Assembly: GCA_026647215.1 (NCBI GenBank)
Contig: JAPKHC010000002.1
Location: forward strand, 124,001-188,000
DNA length: 64,000 nucleotides
Source: F1-120-MAGs118 sp013360535
GTDB taxonomy: Bacteria > Planctomycetota > UBA1135 > GCA-002686595
Direction of reading: 5' to 3'
This document shows, one piece after another, positions 8,238 to 15,364 of the stretch. The stretch's first letter is position 1. Every line of letters starts with the position of its first letter. Both the position numbers and the translations under genes were made by a program. The notes beneath the pieces are model-generated. The model ran no database searches and had not been told where the DNA came from. It worked only from the letters and a program-made list of their open reading frames with translations.

Positions 8238-10364
8238 ATGAGCACGTCCCCCGCTGCGAGCGTCCTCCCCGCCTCCACAGACCCCCGCCTCGCCCTGCGC
8301 GACCTGCCGCTCGACGGCGGCGGCGTGAAGCGCTCGGAATGCGCGAGCGCCTCCCGCGCCGTAGCCGGCGCCGGCCTGTTCGTGTTCCGGGTGCTGCTCG
8401 AAGACGGGCGGAAGTCCGCGCGAGCGGTGCTCGCCCCACGCGACGACCTCGCGCCGCTCAAGCTGGCGGAGGCGCCCCTGCAGCCGCAGTGGGAGTTCGA
8501 CGGGAGCTGCGTCCGCGTGCAAGTGCCGCTCGGCGACGGCCAGCACTTGTACGGCGGCGGCGCGACGGGCACGCGACTCCTGCGCCGCGAGGAACGTGTC
8601 GAGCTCTGGAACCTGCGCGACGTGGCCGGGCCTGCGCTGCCGCTCGCGCTCTCGGTCGCGCTCGACGGCTCGGCGCGCGCCGTCGTCGCCGACAGCGCGG
8701 CCCGCGGATCCCTGCAGTTCCTGAGCGACGGCGTCGAATTCGCGTTCGAGCGCGAGCCGTTCGAGCTGTGGCTCGTCACAGGTACGGACGTCGCCACGCT
8801 GCTCGCGCAGTTGCGCGAGCTGCTCGGCCCGGTCGTGCGCCCGCCGTTGTGGAGCCTCGGGTACCAGCACCTCGTCCGCAAGCCGGAGAACGCCGAGACC
8901 GTGCTCGAGATCGCCGCCCGTTTCCGCGCGCGTCACCTCGCCTGCGACGCGCTGTGGCTCGACGACACGCTGCTCGAGACCGACAAGCCCTTCGCGTTCC
9001 ACCGCGAGCGTTGTGCCGAGCCGAAAGCGCTGTGGACGGCGCTGCACGAGCGCGACCTGCAGCTCGTCGTCGCCGCGCCGCCGCGCGTTCCGCTGGGACG
9101 CAACGTCGGCGCCCTGCGCGCGGGCCTCGACGAGGGCCACTTCGTGCTCGACGCGAGCGGATCCGCGCTCAAGGCCCGCACCCACGTCGGCCTCGCGCAC
9201 TTCCCCGACTTCACGCGCGAAGCGACGCGGGCCTGGTGGTCGGCGCAGGTCGAGAAGTTCGCGCTCGAGGGCGTCGACGGCCTGTGGTCGGAGTTCGACG
9301 CGCCCGACCTCGCGCGTTCGGGCTGGGGAACGCTCGCTCCCGATGCCCAGCACCGCGGCACGGCTCCCACGCGACACGAGCTCGTCCACAACTCGCTCGG
9401 CTCGCTGGCGGCGTCCGCGCTGTCCGACGGCCTCGCGCTCGCGCACCCCGACGCCCGGCCGTTCTGCGCCTCGCGCTCCGCGCACTTTGCGAGCGCGTCG
9501 CACTCGGTGGTGCTCGGCCTCGCCGATGGCGCGGGCTGGGAAGCGTTGCGGCACGCGTTGCCGCGGGCCCTCTCGGCGGGCCTGAGTGGACTGCCGTTCT
9601 TCGGGTTCGAGATCCCCGCCGGCGCCGAGGCCTCGGGCGAGCTGTACGCACGCTGGCACGAGCTCGTCGCGTTGCTGCCTTTCGCGCTCGGCAGCAGTTC
9701 CTCCGCCAAGGACCTGCGCTCGGCCTGGTCCCACGGCGGCGAGATCGAGCGCGCGATCAAGGCCGCGCTCGACCGCCGCATGCGCTTCTTCCCGACGCTC
9801 GCTTCGCTGCTCGTCGAAGCGGCCGCGAACGGACTGCCCGTCGTGCGCCCGATGTTCCTCGCCGACCCCACCGACCGCGCCCTGCGCTCGGTCGACGACC
9901 AGTTCCTGCTCGGCCCCGACCTCGTCGTCGCGCCGGTGCTGCAACCGGGCGCTCGCGAGCGCACGGTGCTCCTGCCCTCGAGCCCGACCGGTGGCTGGTT
10001 CCTGCTCGACGGCGGCAAGGACCTGCTGCCCGCGGGGCGCTACACGGTCGAGGCTCCGCTCGGCCGCACCCCGATCTTCGTGCGTGCGGGACGCATCCTG
10101 ATCACACACGCGCCCGCGCGCTCCACAGCGGCCCAGTCCGGCTCGGACCCGGAGCTGCAGGTGTTCTTCGATCCGCGCCAGCGCGCCACCGGCGCGTTCC
10201 ACGAGGATCTCGGCGAAGGCGAGAAGCGCCGCACCGCTCGCACGGAATTGTCGGCGCACGTGCTGCGCGGACGCGTGGTGATCGATGCGTTCCAGGATGG
10301 CCGCGAGGTCGTCGACCGCGCGTGGCACGTGCATGCGCACGGCGCCGCGGCGGCCCGCAGCTGA
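8238..10364 (+). CDS. Glycoside hydrolase family 31-like protein with substituted catalytic positions
   Basis: A 708-residue cytoplasmic-looking protein with the layout of family 31 alpha-glucosidases: an N-terminal beta-sandwich (QHLYGGGATGTRLLRRE), a TIM barrel from about 210 (RPPLWSLGYQHLVRK, DALWLDDT), and C-terminal sandwiches (GPDLVVAPVLQPGARERTV, GRTPIFVRAG). By eye alignment the usual W-N-D-M-N-E nucleophile motif reads WSEFDA, placing Glu352 where the nucleophile Asp belongs. The acid/base segment, which starts with Arg-Ser at 413-414, has Ala429 at the usual Asp position, although Asp430 is adjacent. The Y-W-G-x-D-I motif reads FFGFEI. The fold assignment is secure; hydrolytic activity is doubtful. 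The frame stays open for 780 codons upstream, but that region is antisense to other genes. No close partner gene. Confidence 0.8.
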   Translation: MSTSPAASVLPASTDPRLALRDLPLDGGGVKRSECASASRAVAGAGLFVFRVLLEDGRKSARAVLAPRDDLAPLKLAEAPLQPQWEFDGSCVRVQVPLGDGQHLYGGGATGTRLLRREERVELWNLRDVAGPALPLALSVALDGSARAVVADSAARGSLQFLSDGVEFAFEREPFELWLVTGTDVATLLAQLRELLGPVVRPPLWSLGYQHLVRKPENAETVLEIAARFRARHLACDALWLDDTLLETDKPFAFHRERCAEPKALWTALHERDLQLVVAAPPRVPLGRNVGALRAGLDEGHFVLDASGSALKARTHVGLAHFPDFTREATRAWWSAQVEKFALEGVDGLWSEFDAPDLARSGWGTLAPDAQHRGTAPTRHELVHNSLGSLAASALSDGLALAHPDARPFCASRSAHFASASHSVVLGLADGAGWEALRHALPRALSAGLSGLPFFGFEIPAGAEASGELYARWHELVALLPFALGSSSSAKDLRSAWSHGGEIERAIKAALDRRMRFFPTLASLLVEAAANGLPVVRPMFLADPTDRALRSVDDQFLLGPDLVVAPVLQPGARERTVLLPSSPTGGWFLLDGGKDLLPAGRYTVEAPLGRTPIFVRAGRILITHAPARSTAAQSGSDPELQVFFDPRQRATGAFHEDLGEGEKRRTARTELSAHVLRGRVVIDAFQDGREVVDRAWHVHAHGAAAARS

Positions 10365-10382
10365 TCCGACGGCTCGCCAGCG

Positions 10383-10952
10383 TCACTCCGCCGCGGGCGG
10401 AATGACGGGCAACATCACGATCGCCTCGAAGGCCGGATACGTGTGGAGCTTGAGCTTCGCGCGGCCGACGAGCAGCTCGCTGCCTTCGGGGCGCTGGAAC
10501 GCCGGCGCAACCCCCGGTCGCAACCCTTGGCAACCTTCCGAGCGGGTGCTCGCGCGCTTGGCGTAGAGCTCGCGCAACGCGCCATCGACGGAACCGCCGA
10601 TCAGGTTCGCCACCTCGACCATCGCGTCCTTGGTGGCGCGCTCGAGGTCCTTGTCCTTGCGGCGCAGCGCCACGACGTCGTCGGCCATCATCATCAGGTA
10701 ACAGGCGAACGAGATCGAGTCCGCGAGGGGCACGAGCAGCGCGCCGTGGGAGGCGACGCCGTCGATCGTGACGCCGAGGCGGAACGCGATGTGCACCGTG
10801 CGCTCGCCGGCGACCTTGTGCTCGCTGCGCTGGACCTTGAGCGACTCCACCGCCAGCGGACGGTCGAGCAGCATGCCCATGTCTTCGCAGATCTTCGTGA
10901 AGACATGCTTCAGGACTTCGGTGTCCTGTTCGACGTGGGTTTCCTCGACCAT
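10383..10952 (-). CDS. CheX/CheC-like phosphatase-type protein (third in chemosensory cluster)
   Basis: A 189-residue protein of the CheC/CheX/FliY phosphatase superfamily, which dephosphorylates CheY-P. The catalytic helix signature E-x-x-N is present in AMVEVANLIGGSVDGAL (about residues 112-128). The rest has alternating strands compatible with the CheX fold, and one stretch (RSEGCQGLRPGVAPAF) looks like an insertion. It is the last gene of the chemosensory run, 16 bases after another CheX-like gene. It could instead act as a structural CheC-like adaptor. Convergent with the GH31-like gene, 18 bases apart. Confidence 0.7.
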   Translation of the reverse strand: MVEETHVEQDTEVLKHVFTKICEDMGMLLDRPLAVESLKVQRSEHKVAGERTVHIAFRLGVTIDGVASHGALLVPLADSISFACYLMMMADDVVALRRKDKDLERATKDAMVEVANLIGGSVDGALRELYAKRASTRSEGCQGLRPGVAPAFQRPEGSELLVGRAKLKLHTYPAFEAIVMLPVIPPAAE

Positions 10953-10968
10953 CGCCTCTCTCCAGCCG

Positions 10969-11502
10969 TCAGGCTGCGCTCGCCGCCGTCTCCCGACGCC
11001 AGATCTCGACCGAGATCAGGCCCTGCTGGAGCTTGTAGAGCAGCATGCGGTCGCGCGCGGCAGCGGCGCTGGTCGCGACGCTGTTGACGAACGGCACGCT
11101 GAGCTGGCAACCACCGAGCGGGTCGAGCACACGCGTCTTCACGTGTCCCGTGACCATGTTGGCGCACTCCTTGAGCGCGTCGTTGATCTCCTCGATCGAG
11201 AGCGAGGTGTCGCCCGCGTCGAGCATCAGGAGCCCACGCGCGATGTCGAGCGCTCCGTCGGCGTTGCAACGGATCGTGACGTGCCCTTCGAGCACTCCGC
11301 GGTACTCGACGACCGCCTCGCGGTCGAAGTGCACGTGCGACAGGCCGCGCGCGGGCAAGGCCGCGGCCACGGCGGCGTCCACGGCGAGCGACTCGAACTT
11401 TCCGACCATGGTCGAGAAGACCTCGGCCACGGCGTGTTCGAGCGCCGCGTGCAGGACGTCGTCCCCCGGAAGGCTCCGGGTATCGGCCGCCCCATCAGCC
11501 AA
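10969..11502 (-). CDS. cheX: CheX-like chemotaxis phosphatase
   Basis: A 177-residue CheX-type protein. The phosphatase helix reads EEINDALKECANMVTGHVKT (about residues 103-122), with the E-x-x-N pair that inserts into CheY to hydrolyse the acyl phosphate. The start is inferred to be TTG at 11502: it overlaps the stop of the upstream cheY by eight bases and has GGAGG six bases before it, while no ATG or GTG lies in frame near the domain boundary. Overlap with cheY suggests translational coupling and a dedicated CheY-CheX pair. The upstream open frame is antisense-like Arg-rich sequence and is not part of the protein. Confidence 0.75.
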   Translation of the reverse strand: MADGAADTRSLPGDDVLHAALEHAVAEVFSTMVGKFESLAVDAAVAAALPARGLSHVHFDREAVVEYRGVLEGHVTIRCNADGALDIARGLLMLDAGDTSLSIEEINDALKECANMVTGHVKTRVLDPLGGCQLSVPFVNSVATSAAAARDRMLLYKLQQGLISVEIWRRETAASAA

Positions 11503-11869
11503 GGTACGCCTCCAGCGCCGCGCGGATCGACTCCGGCGTGAACGGCTTGGTGACGTAGCCGTTGGCACCGAGGTCGAGCGCGTTCTTCATCATGGCCTCG
11601 CCACCTTCGGTGGTGACCATGATCATCGGGAGCTTCTCCTTGGCGTGCGCGGTGCGCACCGCCTTGACGAAGTCGACGCCGTTCATCTCCGGCATGTTGA
11701 TGTCGGACAGGATCAGGTCGATGTCCGGGTCGCTCGCGAGCTTCGCGAGGCCCTCGACGCCGTTGCCGGCCTCGAGCACGGTGTTGCACGGGATCTCGGC
11801 CTGGCGCAGGACGCGCGTGATGATCTTCCGCATCGTGGCCGAGTCGTCGACGATCAGGACCTTGTTCAT
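11495..11869 (-). CDS. cheY: CheY-like single-domain response regulator (second copy)
   Basis: A 124-residue receiver with all key residues: acidic pair in LIVDDSATMRK (Asp9-Asp10), phosphoacceptor in LILSDINMPEMNG (about Asp55), Thr in VTTEGG and Lys in TKPFTPE. The N-terminal MNKVLIVDD start fits the family; an upstream in-frame start would add a basic, non-conserved stretch. It is followed by an overlapping CheX-like gene. The lack of an output domain fits diffusible signalling to a motor, pilus or enzyme. The upstream gap of 192 bases may hold a promoter, so it may not depend on the cheA promoter. Confidence 0.9.
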   Translation of the reverse strand: MNKVLIVDDSATMRKIITRVLRQAEIPCNTVLEAGNGVEGLAKLASDPDIDLILSDINMPEMNGVDFVKAVRTAHAKEKLPMIMVTTEGGEAMMKNALDLGANGYVTKPFTPESIRAALEAYLG

Positions 11870-12061
11870 GTGGCTTCGCTGTTGGGAGTTGGGGGCGAGG
11901 GAGAGAGGTGGGGCGCGGCCGGGGCAGATCGCCGAGGTCGCTGCCGACTCGCTGGATTTCGGAACGCGAAGCGGCGTGGCTGAAGCGTCAGGTCCGAATC
12001 CTGCGCGGCCGTGCGCGGGCGCCGTGCGCGCCACCGCCGCGCGGCGGAAGCTGCTTCCGTC

Positions 12062-12511
12062 CTAGCCGGCGCGCTCGAAGAGCTGCAGCTGGAGCGGCCA
12101 GCCGCTGAGCGAGACGCCCTGCTCGTGCACGAGCGTCCCGTGCAACTCGTCCTGCTCCCCCAGCCGCGGCAGACTCAGGTGGTTGGAGCCCGGCAATGCC
12201 GACTTCAGGTTCCCGCCGAGGATGTTGGCGACTTCGAGCAGCGTCGCTTCGACATCTTCGCCCGTGATCTGGTCGATCGGACGGCGGAAGAAGCTCGCCG
12301 CGAGCTCGCGCGCGGTTCCCAGCGGACAGTGCAGGTGCACGTCGCCGTTCCAGTCGCCCTTGATCCCGATCACCACATGCTGGCCAGCGCCGTCGCAGTC
12401 TCCGTGCTGACAGGCACGGCGCCGCTCCCGCAGGCCATGCCCGATGACCTCGTTCCAGACCTGCGCCACCAGGTTCTCGATGGTGCGTGAGAGCTCGGGG
12501 TCCCGGTGCAT
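12062..12511 (-). CDS. CheX-like chemotaxis phosphatase-type protein
   Basis: A 149-residue protein with the CheX signature helix EDVEATLLEVANILGGNLKSAL (E-x-x-N core in LEVAN, about residues 92-96). The N-terminal half includes RACQHGDCDGAG, a Cys/His cluster not typical of CheX that might bind metal. ATG at 12511 follows cheR by 17 bases, so it belongs to the cheA-cheR transcription unit. A short hairpin (12045-12050 with 12054-12059) and a 14-base palindrome (12034-12047) follow the stop codon and may mark the transcript end. The likely role is dephosphorylation of one of the two CheY proteins; this is inferred from family. Confidence 0.75.
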   Translation of the reverse strand: MHRDPELSRTIENLVAQVWNEVIGHGLRERRRACQHGDCDGAGQHVVIGIKGDWNGDVHLHCPLGTARELAASFFRRPIDQITGEDVEATLLEVANILGGNLKSALPGSNHLSLPRLGEQDELHGTLVHEQGVSLSGWPLQLQLFERAG

Positions 12512-12528
12512 CGTCGCGAACGGACCGC

Positions 12529-13353
12529 TCAGGCGGCCTTGAGCCTGTAGCAGGCGGTGTGGAACGAGTCGGAACTGAAGCTGTCGTCGACGCTGATCGT
12601 CGTCTCGGCGGTGCCGAGGAACAGGTAGCCGTCGGGACGCAGGAAGCGCCGCATGTTGGCGAGGATGCCGCGCTTGGTCGGCAGGTCGAAGTAGATCATC
12701 ACGTTGCGCAGCATGATCAGGTCGAACGACCCCATCGGCGCCCAGGTCTTGGCGGCGAGGTTGAACTCGCGCCACGTGACCATCGAGCGCAGCGACTCGT
12801 CGACCTGCCATTCCAGGCCGCGCTTCTTGAAGTACTTGATCAAGAGCGGCGCCGGCAGCCCGCGGTTGACCTCGAGCTGCGTGTAGGCGCCCTCGCGCGC
12901 CTTGGCGAGCACCTGCGTCGAGATGTCGGTGGCGAGGTACTGCACGTTCCAGCTGGCGAGCTCAGGGAAGTTCTCCTTGAGCAGCATCAGCATCGAGTAG
13001 GTCTCCTGACCCGTCGAGGCCGCCGCGCACCAGATCGACAGGCGCTTCTCGTTCTTGCGCTTGGCGATCAGGTCGGGGAACACGCGCTTCTTGAGGTGCT
13101 CGAAGGGCGACACATCGCGGAAGAACGAGGTCTCGTTGGTGGTCATCGCGTCGATGACCTTCTGCACGAGCCCGGGGGTCTTGCGCAGGCGCAGGTCCGC
13201 GACGAGCGCCGCGATCGACGGCAGGCCGACCTGCGTCGCGACGGGCCCAAGGCGCGTCTCGACGAGGTACTCCTTGCCAGCCTCGAGCACGATGGCCGAC
13301 TGGTCGCGCACGAGCTCGGTGACGTACCGGAAGTCTTCAGCGGCAATCGCCAT
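12529..13353 (-). CDS. cheR: CheR-type protein-glutamate methyltransferase
   Basis: A 274-residue SAM-dependent methyltransferase that methylates glutamates on chemoreceptors for adaptation. An N-terminal helical domain (to about residue 75) carries MTTNETSFFRDVSPF, and the catalytic domain shows IWCAAASTGQETYSM (SAM-binding loop; Gln where Glu is usual), YLATDISTQVLAKAREG and FDLIMLRNVMIYFD, all diagnostic. ATG at 13353 overlaps the cheB stop by one base (TGATG) and has GAGGGGGG upstream, so translation is coupled to cheB. No receptor gene is present in the window to serve as substrate. Confidence 0.92.
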   Translation of the reverse strand: MAIAAEDFRYVTELVRDQSAIVLEAGKEYLVETRLGPVATQVGLPSIAALVADLRLRKTPGLVQKVIDAMTTNETSFFRDVSPFEHLKKRVFPDLIAKRKNEKRLSIWCAAASTGQETYSMLMLLKENFPELASWNVQYLATDISTQVLAKAREGAYTQLEVNRGLPAPLLIKYFKKRGLEWQVDESLRSMVTWREFNLAAKTWAPMGSFDLIMLRNVMIYFDLPTKRGILANMRRFLRPDGYLFLGTAETTISVDDSFSSDSFHTACYRLKAA

Positions 13354-14495
13354 CACGCCCCCCTCGCGAATGCGCCGCGCGACTCGCGCACGCGCCGGTC
13401 GATCTCGCCCGCGATGCGCGCGAGCGGAAGGATGTCGTCGGCGAGCCCCGCGCGCGCGACCGCGCCAGGCATGCCCCACACGACGCTGGTCGCCTCGTCC
13501 TGGGCGAGCACGGTGCCACCGGCGGCGCCGATGGCGGTCGCTCCGAGCATCCCGTCCTGCCCCATGCCCGTCAGCACGACGCACAGCGAGTTGCCGCCGT
13601 ACACGTCGACCACCGAACGGAACAGCACGTCCACGGCGGGACGGCAGAAATTCTCGGGCGCACCGCGGTTCATGCTCACTCCGACGGCGGTGCCCTTGCG
13701 CTGCAGGACCATGTGGAAGTCCCCCGGTGCGATCAGCGCAAGGCCGGGCTGCACGAGGTCGCCTTCGACGCCTTCGCGCACCTCGATCTTCGACTTGCCG
13801 TTGAGGTTCTGCGCCAGGTTGAGCGTGAAGCCCGGCGGCATGTGCTGAACGATCACCACGGGCACGGGGAAGTCCTTGGGAATCCCCGGGAGCACCTCGG
13901 TCAGCGCGTTGGGGCCACCCGTGGACACGCCGATCGCGACGACGTCGATGCGCGTGGACGGCTTCGGGCCGCGGCGGTTGGAAACGGGAACGAGCGCGGG
14001 ACGCGGCTGGATCGCGGTGGCCGAGCGGGAGCTCAGCGGCGCAGCGGGCGCAGGCGGGTTCGTCCGTGCCCCAGCGCTGCGCGGCGGGGCGCCTGCGAGC
14101 GCGCGGATGCGGACGAGCAGCCGCTCCCCGAAGGCACTCGCGGACATCGAGAATTCGGCGTCGGAACGCGGGCGCAGCACGCCTTCGCTCGCGCCGAGCT
14201 CGACGGCCTGGGCGATGGCCGAGCGACCATCGTCGTTGTCAGGGGCCAGCGCGAGCACACGCGCGCGCGGGAGCGCCTCGCGCAGGCGCGTCAGTGCCTG
14301 CCGCCAGTCCTCCTCGACGAGGAACAGGTCGAGCACGACGACGTCGACGGCGTCGGCCGAGCTGCGCGCGAGCGCGAGCCCGGTGGACCCGACCACACCG
14401 ACGGTCACGCACTCCGGATCGCTCGCGAGCGTGTCCTTGAGGACCTTGCGCGCGAGGGCCGAGTCGTCGATCCCCAGGACACCGATGCGGACCAT
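13353..14495 (-). CDS. cheB: CheB-type protein-glutamate methylesterase with an atypical receiver
   Basis: A 380-residue protein. The C-terminal methylesterase domain (about 182-375) has the full catalytic triad: Ser191 in GVSTGGPNAL, His218 in VQHMPPGFT and Asp314 in GMGQDGM. It removes methyl groups added by CheR and can deamidate receptors. The N-terminal receiver domain (1-130) keeps the acidic pair Asp10-Asp11 and Asp56, but the Thr/Ser position reads Ala (ALAPDND) and the invariant Lys is replaced near VLRPRSD. A Pro/Ala linker (about 135-180) joins the two. Regulation by phosphorylation may thus be altered. Located between cheY and cheR. Confidence 0.92.
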   Translation of the reverse strand: MVRIGVLGIDDSALARKVLKDTLASDPECVTVGVVGSTGLALARSSADAVDVVVLDLFLVEEDWRQALTRLREALPRARVLALAPDNDDGRSAIAQAVELGASEGVLRPRSDAEFSMSASAFGERLLVRIRALAGAPPRSAGARTNPPAPAAPLSSRSATAIQPRPALVPVSNRRGPKPSTRIDVVAIGVSTGGPNALTEVLPGIPKDFPVPVVIVQHMPPGFTLNLAQNLNGKSKIEVREGVEGDLVQPGLALIAPGDFHMVLQRKGTAVGVSMNRGAPENFCRPAVDVLFRSVVDVYGGNSLCVVLTGMGQDGMLGATAIGAAGGTVLAQDEATSVVWGMPGAVARAGLADDILPLARIAGEIDRRVRESRGAFARGA

Positions 14496-14502
14496 GCTTC
14501 CG

Positions 14503-14874
14503 CTAGCTCCCGGTGATCCCGAGGATCTGCAGCTTTTCCTGCACCATTTCCGCGGTGAAAGGCTTCATCAGGTACTCGTTGGCGCCCGCGGCGAGCGCGC
14601 GCACCACCTGCTCCATCTCGGTCTCGGTGGTCACCATCATCAGCGGCAGGTCGCGCCAGTCGACGCTCGCGCGCACGCTCTTGATGAACTCGTAGCCGTT
14701 CATCTCGGGCATGTTCCAGTCGACGAGCGCGATGTCGAAGTGCCGGCCGTCGGAGAGGCGCTCGAGCGCCTCCTTGCCATGGCCCGCGGTCACGACCTCG
14801 AAGCCCATCCCGGTCAGGATGCGGGTGAGCACGGTGCGGATCACGGCCGAGTCGTCGATGACGAGAGCTCTCAC
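14503..14874 (-). CDS. cheY: CheY-like single-domain response regulator
   Basis: A 123-residue receiver domain with an intact phosphorylation site: LVIDDSAVIR (acidic pair), IALVDWNMPEMNG (phosphoacceptor Asp), MVTTETE (Thr) and LMKPFTAEM (Lys). It lies seven bases upstream of cheB and 42 bases downstream of cheW, so it is part of the main chemosensory operon. It is the probable direct phosphate acceptor from CheA. Confidence 0.92.
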   Translation of the reverse strand: MRALVIDDSAVIRTVLTRILTGMGFEVVTAGHGKEALERLSDGRHFDIALVDWNMPEMNGYEFIKSVRASVDWRDLPLMMVTTETEMEQVVRALAAGANEYLMKPFTAEMVQEKLQILGITGS

Positions 14875-14916
14875 GATGGATTCCTCAGGCTTGGAAGGGA
14901 CTCGCGGGGAACGCGC

Positions 14917-15354
14917 TCACGCCTCGGCGGGGACGCCCAGGACCTTGTCGGTGTCGAGCAGCAGCAACAGCTCGCTCTCGACCTTGACGACGTGCTGGAT
15001 CAGCTCACGCCCCAGCCCGCTCAGGTTCTCGGGCGGGCGTTCCAGCGCGGCCGCGTCAACTTCGACGACGTCGCCGATCTCGTCGACGAGCAGGCTCACG
15101 GCGCCTTCGTCGGTGCGCAGCACGACGTTCATCGAACGCCCCTCGCCCTTGCGCGGACCGCGCTGCAGCCGGGCCCGCAGGTCGATCGCGGTCACGATCT
15201 GCCCGCGCAGGTTGATCAGGCCGCGCACGACGTCCGGTGCGAGCGGCACGTGCGTCATGTCCTGATCGCGCAGCACTTCCTGGACCTTGTGGACCTCGAC
15301 GCCGAACAGCGAACGGTCGAGGTAGAACGTGCAGTACTGGTTGAGGTGGCTCAC
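14917..15354 (-). CDS. cheW: CheW-type chemosensory coupling protein
   Basis: A 145-residue CheW domain, the adaptor that joins receptors to CheA. Family features are visible: FYLDRSLFGVEVHKVQEVL at the start, the receptor-interaction loop VVRGLINLRGQIVTAIDLRARL (Asn and Arg conserved), LLVDEIGDVVEV and a closing LLLLDTDKVL. Length matches the family. It starts ten bases after the cheA stop, so it is co-transcribed. It is the only free CheW in the cluster, in addition to two CheW-like domains in CheA. Confidence 0.93.
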   Translation of the reverse strand: MSHLNQYCTFYLDRSLFGVEVHKVQEVLRDQDMTHVPLAPDVVRGLINLRGQIVTAIDLRARLQRGPRKGEGRSMNVVLRTDEGAVSLLVDEIGDVVEVDAAALERPPENLSGLGRELIQHVVKVESELLLLLDTDKVLGVPAEA

Positions 15355-15364
15355 GTGGGTACTC

